Shown here piece after piece: positions 6,451 to 8,113 of a stretch of DNA of 8,113 nucleotides. Under the pieces are notes generated by a model. That model was not told the origin of the DNA, made no database searches, and saw only the letters and a program-made list of their open reading frames with translations. Location of the stretch: assembly GCA_016234425.1 (NCBI GenBank), contig JACRCA010000352.1:1-8113 (forward strand), written 5' to 3'. Position 1 is the stretch's first letter. Every line of letters begins with the position of its first letter. Position numbers and translations under genes: made by a program. Source of the stretch: Deltaproteobacteria bacterium. GTDB taxonomy: Bacteria > Desulfobacterota > SM23-61.

Positions 6451-6472
6451 AAACCACAGAGGACACAGAGAA
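6451..6472. repeat. 22-bp inverted repeat, right copy
   Basis: This is the exact reverse complement of 5230-5251, starting 10 bases after the stop of the second thiolase-like gene. An additional 8-bp inverted pair, AACCAAAG (6442-6449) and CTTTGGTT (6525-6532), encloses this copy. Confidence 0.85.
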
Positions 6473-6552
6473 AATAGGAGTAAAAGGGGAAAGGCGAAAA
6501 GGGGCAGGGATTGCTCAGTAGCCTCTTTGGTTATTAAGAAAGGAGACCGTTT

Positions 6553-7020
6553 ATGACCCCAAGAGAATCACGCGTACTGAAAGGAACTATTACCCTGCCC
6601 TATCAGTGGGCCTTAGGTCCGACCAATACGAGGTTTTTCGAGGAATTTCAGAACAAGCGCATCATGGGCACTCGATGCCAGCAGTGTGGAAGAGTCCTGG
6701 TCCCTGCACGGAGTTTCTGCTCCCGTTGCTTCAAGGACATGGACGAATGGGTCCAGGTAAAAGACGAAGGAACCCTCCGGACCTGGGTCCTGATCAATTT
6801 CCCGTATGAAGGCCAGCCCAAAGAGCCTCCCTACATTATCGGACTAATCGAATTGAATGGAGCCAACAACGGCTTTTCTCACTTCATAGGTGGCCTGAAA
6901 AATTACCGCATCGATTTCCTCAAGGAACGAGTTCGCATCGGCATGCGCGTTAAAGCTGTATGGAAAGAAAAAAGAGAAGGGACCATCTTCGACATCGAAT
7001 ACTTTAAGCCGACAGAATAG
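6553..7020 (+). CDS. Zinc-ribbon / OB-fold protein (DUF35 family), thiolase partner
   Basis: A 155-residue protein with the DUF35 architecture: an N-terminal helix ending in TRFFEEFQNKRIMGTRC, a rubredoxin-like zinc ribbon with Cys42, Cys45, Cys56 and Cys59 (CxxC, ten residues, CxxC), then an OB-fold from about 65 to 150 containing GTLRTWVLINFP and PPYIIGLIEL. In characterised systems (archaeal acetoacetyl-CoA thiolase/HMG-CoA synthase complex, BbsA of benzoylsuccinyl-CoA thiolase, PhlB of the diacetylphloroglucinol acyltransferase) this family bridges thiolase-fold subunits and helps bind or channel the CoA ester. Its position directly after the two thiolase-like genes fits that role. AAAGGAG precedes the ATG by seven bases. 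No transmembrane or signal segment is seen, so it should be cytoplasmic. Confidence 0.93.
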   Translation: MTPRESRVLKGTITLPYQWALGPTNTRFFEEFQNKRIMGTRCQQCGRVLVPARSFCSRCFKDMDEWVQVKDEGTLRTWVLINFPYEGQPKEPPYIIGLIELNGANNGFSHFIGGLKNYRIDFLKERVRIGMRVKAVWKEKREGTIFDIEYFKPTE

Positions 7021-7068
7021 GCCCCAAATTTAAAATTTCGAAACTGATCAACCCAGCAAAATAACACC

Positions 7069-7097
7069 TTGACTCTATCCCTTTAATTTAATACACT
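7069..7097 (+). promoter_or_regulatory. Sigma70-type promoter for alanine dehydrogenase
   Basis: TTGACT (7069-7074) and TACACT (7092-7097) are separated by 17 bases, matching the -35 consensus in five of six positions and the -10 in four. Transcription would start near 7104, giving a leader of about 80 bases that contains the hairpin at 7135-7157. Confidence 0.55.
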
Positions 7098-7134
7098 CCT
7101 TCCGGAATTTAAACTCTCCGTTGAAATTGCCTCT

Positions 7135-7161
7135 CAGCCCCTTTTAATGAGGGGGTGTTTT
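7135..7161 (+). terminator. Leader hairpin with T-run: weak terminator or attenuator
   Basis: CCCC (7138-7141) pairs with GGGG (7151-7154 or 7152-7155). With the latter register, an outer CA/TG pair adds two base pairs across a G-G mismatch. Four Ts follow (7158-7161). It may end transcripts from the thiolase/DUF35 genes. Because it lies downstream of the predicted promoter at 7069-7097, it would also sit in the leader of the alanine dehydrogenase message. The stem is short, so confidence is low. Confidence 0.35.
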
Positions 7162-7178
7162 ATAAAATCTTCTTTTTT

Positions 7179-7185
7179 GAGGTGG
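7179..7185 (+). promoter_or_regulatory. Ribosome binding site GAGGTGG deciding the alanine dehydrogenase start
   Basis: GAGGTGG is the only good anti-16S match in the leader near the gene. It overlaps the GTG at 7182, so it cannot serve that codon, but it stands five bases before ATA at 7191 and eight before ATC at 7194. The other upstream GTG (7155) has no ribosome site at a suitable distance. Confidence 0.5.
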
Positions 7186-8113
7186 CCGTCATAATCATCG
7201 GCGTAGCCAAAGAAATCAAGAATAATGAGAACCGCGTGGCCATCACGCCAGCCGGTACAGAGACCTTGTGTAAAGCGGGGCATACTGTTCTGGTGGAAGA
7301 GAACGCCGGTTTGGGCAGTGTTTTTTCTAACGACAGCTATGCAGAAGCGGGAGCAGAAATTCTCTCAGACAAGAAGCGGTTGTTTGAACGGGCGGAAATG
7401 ATTATGAAGGTAAAGGAGCCGCTTGCCCCGGAGTACAATTTATTGGGCAGCGGACAGATTCTGTTCACCTACCTGCATCTGGCGCCGGAACCCGAATTGA
7501 CCAAAGCCCTTTTGGAAAAGAAAGTAATCGGTATCGCTTACGAAACCATTGAAGGCCCGAACTACACCTTACCTCTCCTTTCGCCAATGAGTGAGGTGGC
7601 TGGCCGCATGGCCGTTCAGGTAGGGGCCCAGCTTCTGGAAAAGCCCTGCGGGGGCAAAGGAATCCTGCTCAGCGGGGTCCCGGGGGTGGAACCAGCCCAG
7701 GTCGTAATCATCGGTGGTGGAATCGTGGGAACCAACGCCGCCAAAATCGCCTTAGGAATGGGAGCCCGAGTGGCCATTATCGACATCTCCATGGATCGGC
7801 TGCGTTATCTGGATGATTTGTTCGCTGGCCGGGTAGCGACGCTCATGTCCAACAGTTACAACATCGCCTCCTGGGTCCGCAAAGCTGACTTGTTGATTGG
7901 CGCCGTGCTGATCCCCGGGGCCAAAGCGCCCAAACTGGTGACCGTGGAAATGGTCAAGACCATGGAACCAGGTTCGGTCATCGTCGATGTGTCCATCGAC
8001 CAGGGTGGTTGTGTGGAAACTATCGATCATGTTACCACCCACAGCCATCCCATCTACATAAAACATGGCGTGCTCCATTATGCCGTCGCCAATATGCCAG
8101 GGGCCGTCGCCCG
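7182..8113 (+). CDS. ald: Alanine dehydrogenase, 3' end cut by window
   Basis: NAD-dependent L-alanine dehydrogenase, which interconverts L-alanine and pyruvate plus ammonia. The reading frame is open to the window edge, covering about 310 of roughly 370 residues; about 60 C-terminal residues lie outside. It matches Bacillus-type Ald throughout: IIGVAKEIKNNENRVA at the N-terminus, the substrate-binding lysine in MKVKEP, the catalytic histidine in FTYLHLAPE, SEVAGRMAVQVGAQ, the NAD-binding GGGIVGTNAAK Rossmann loop with IIDIS after it, VLIPGAKAPKLV, and the catalytic aspartate in VDVSIDQGG. The start is uncertain. GTG 7182 is the nearest standard start codon and is used here, but the ribosome site and the homologue N-terminus (MIIGVPKEIK) both favour ATA at 7191. 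It has its own promoter and is probably separate from the thiolase group. It may supply or consume pyruvate and ammonia in central metabolism. Confidence 0.93.
   Translation, partial: MAVIIIGVAKEIKNNENRVAITPAGTETLCKAGHTVLVEENAGLGSVFSNDSYAEAGAEILSDKKRLFERAEMIMKVKEPLAPEYNLLGSGQILFTYLHLAPEPELTKALLEKKVIGIAYETIEGPNYTLPLLSPMSEVAGRMAVQVGAQLLEKPCGGKGILLSGVPGVEPAQVVIIGGGIVGTNAAKIALGMGARVAIIDISMDRLRYLDDLFAGRVATLMSNSYNIASWVRKADLLIGAVLIPGAKAPKLVTVEMVKTMEPGSVIVDVSIDQGGCVETIDHVTTHSHPIYIKHGVLHYAVANMPGAVA

Overview
The window reads as a stretch of chromosome from an environmental, probably anaerobic bacterium of roughly 50% GC. The gene types (SCPx-like thiolase paralogues with a zinc-ribbon/OB-fold partner, an LsrF-like aldolase, an aldolase-dehydrogenase fusion, a four-helix-bundle 'S23' protein) and the many short dispersed repeats between genes are typical of Desulfobacterota-like (deltaproteobacterial) genomes. 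That placement is an inference from gene content. No rRNA or phylogenetic marker is present.

Left half, minus strand, read from about 3561 down to 161: an LsrF-like class I aldolase-fold enzyme (2764-3561), a small four-helix-bundle protein (2324-2728), and a 703-residue fusion of a class II (zinc) aldolase with a short-chain dehydrogenase (161-2272). The two enzymes look like a small catabolic operon for a phosphorylated sugar or deoxysugar: C-C bond cleavage giving a C3 phosphate, plus oxidation or reduction of the other fragment. The four-helix-bundle gene sits between them as a compact module bounded on both sides by inverted arrays of a GGGAGAT-type octamer, so it looks inserted.

Middle, 3562-3968: a 407-bp divergent intergenic region with no convincing gene. 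It holds a nested REP-like inverted repeat, a long GC-rich hairpin and a good sigma70-type promoter (TTGACC-17-AATAAT) reading right.

Right half, plus strand: two paralogous thiolase-fold proteins (3969-5114 and 5275-6441) and a DUF35 zinc-ribbon/OB-fold protein (6553-7020). Both thiolases have lost canonical catalytic residues, in different ways. Thiolase-like subunits with a DUF35 partner are known to form complexes (archaeal thiolase/HMG-CoA synthase, benzoylsuccinyl-CoA thiolase BbsAB, PhlACB acyltransferase), so this is a plausible unusual acyl-CoA condensing or cleaving complex. The second thiolase gene is bracketed by a perfect 22-bp inverted repeat.

Far right, 7182 to the window edge: alanine dehydrogenase, cut off by the window end, behind its own promoter (TTGACT-17-TACACT) and a leader hairpin. 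Its best-placed ribosome binding site points to an ATA start codon rather than to either upstream GTG.

The strongest candidates for something undescribed are the degenerate thiolase pair with its DUF35 partner, and the inverted-repeat-bounded four-helix-bundle module.
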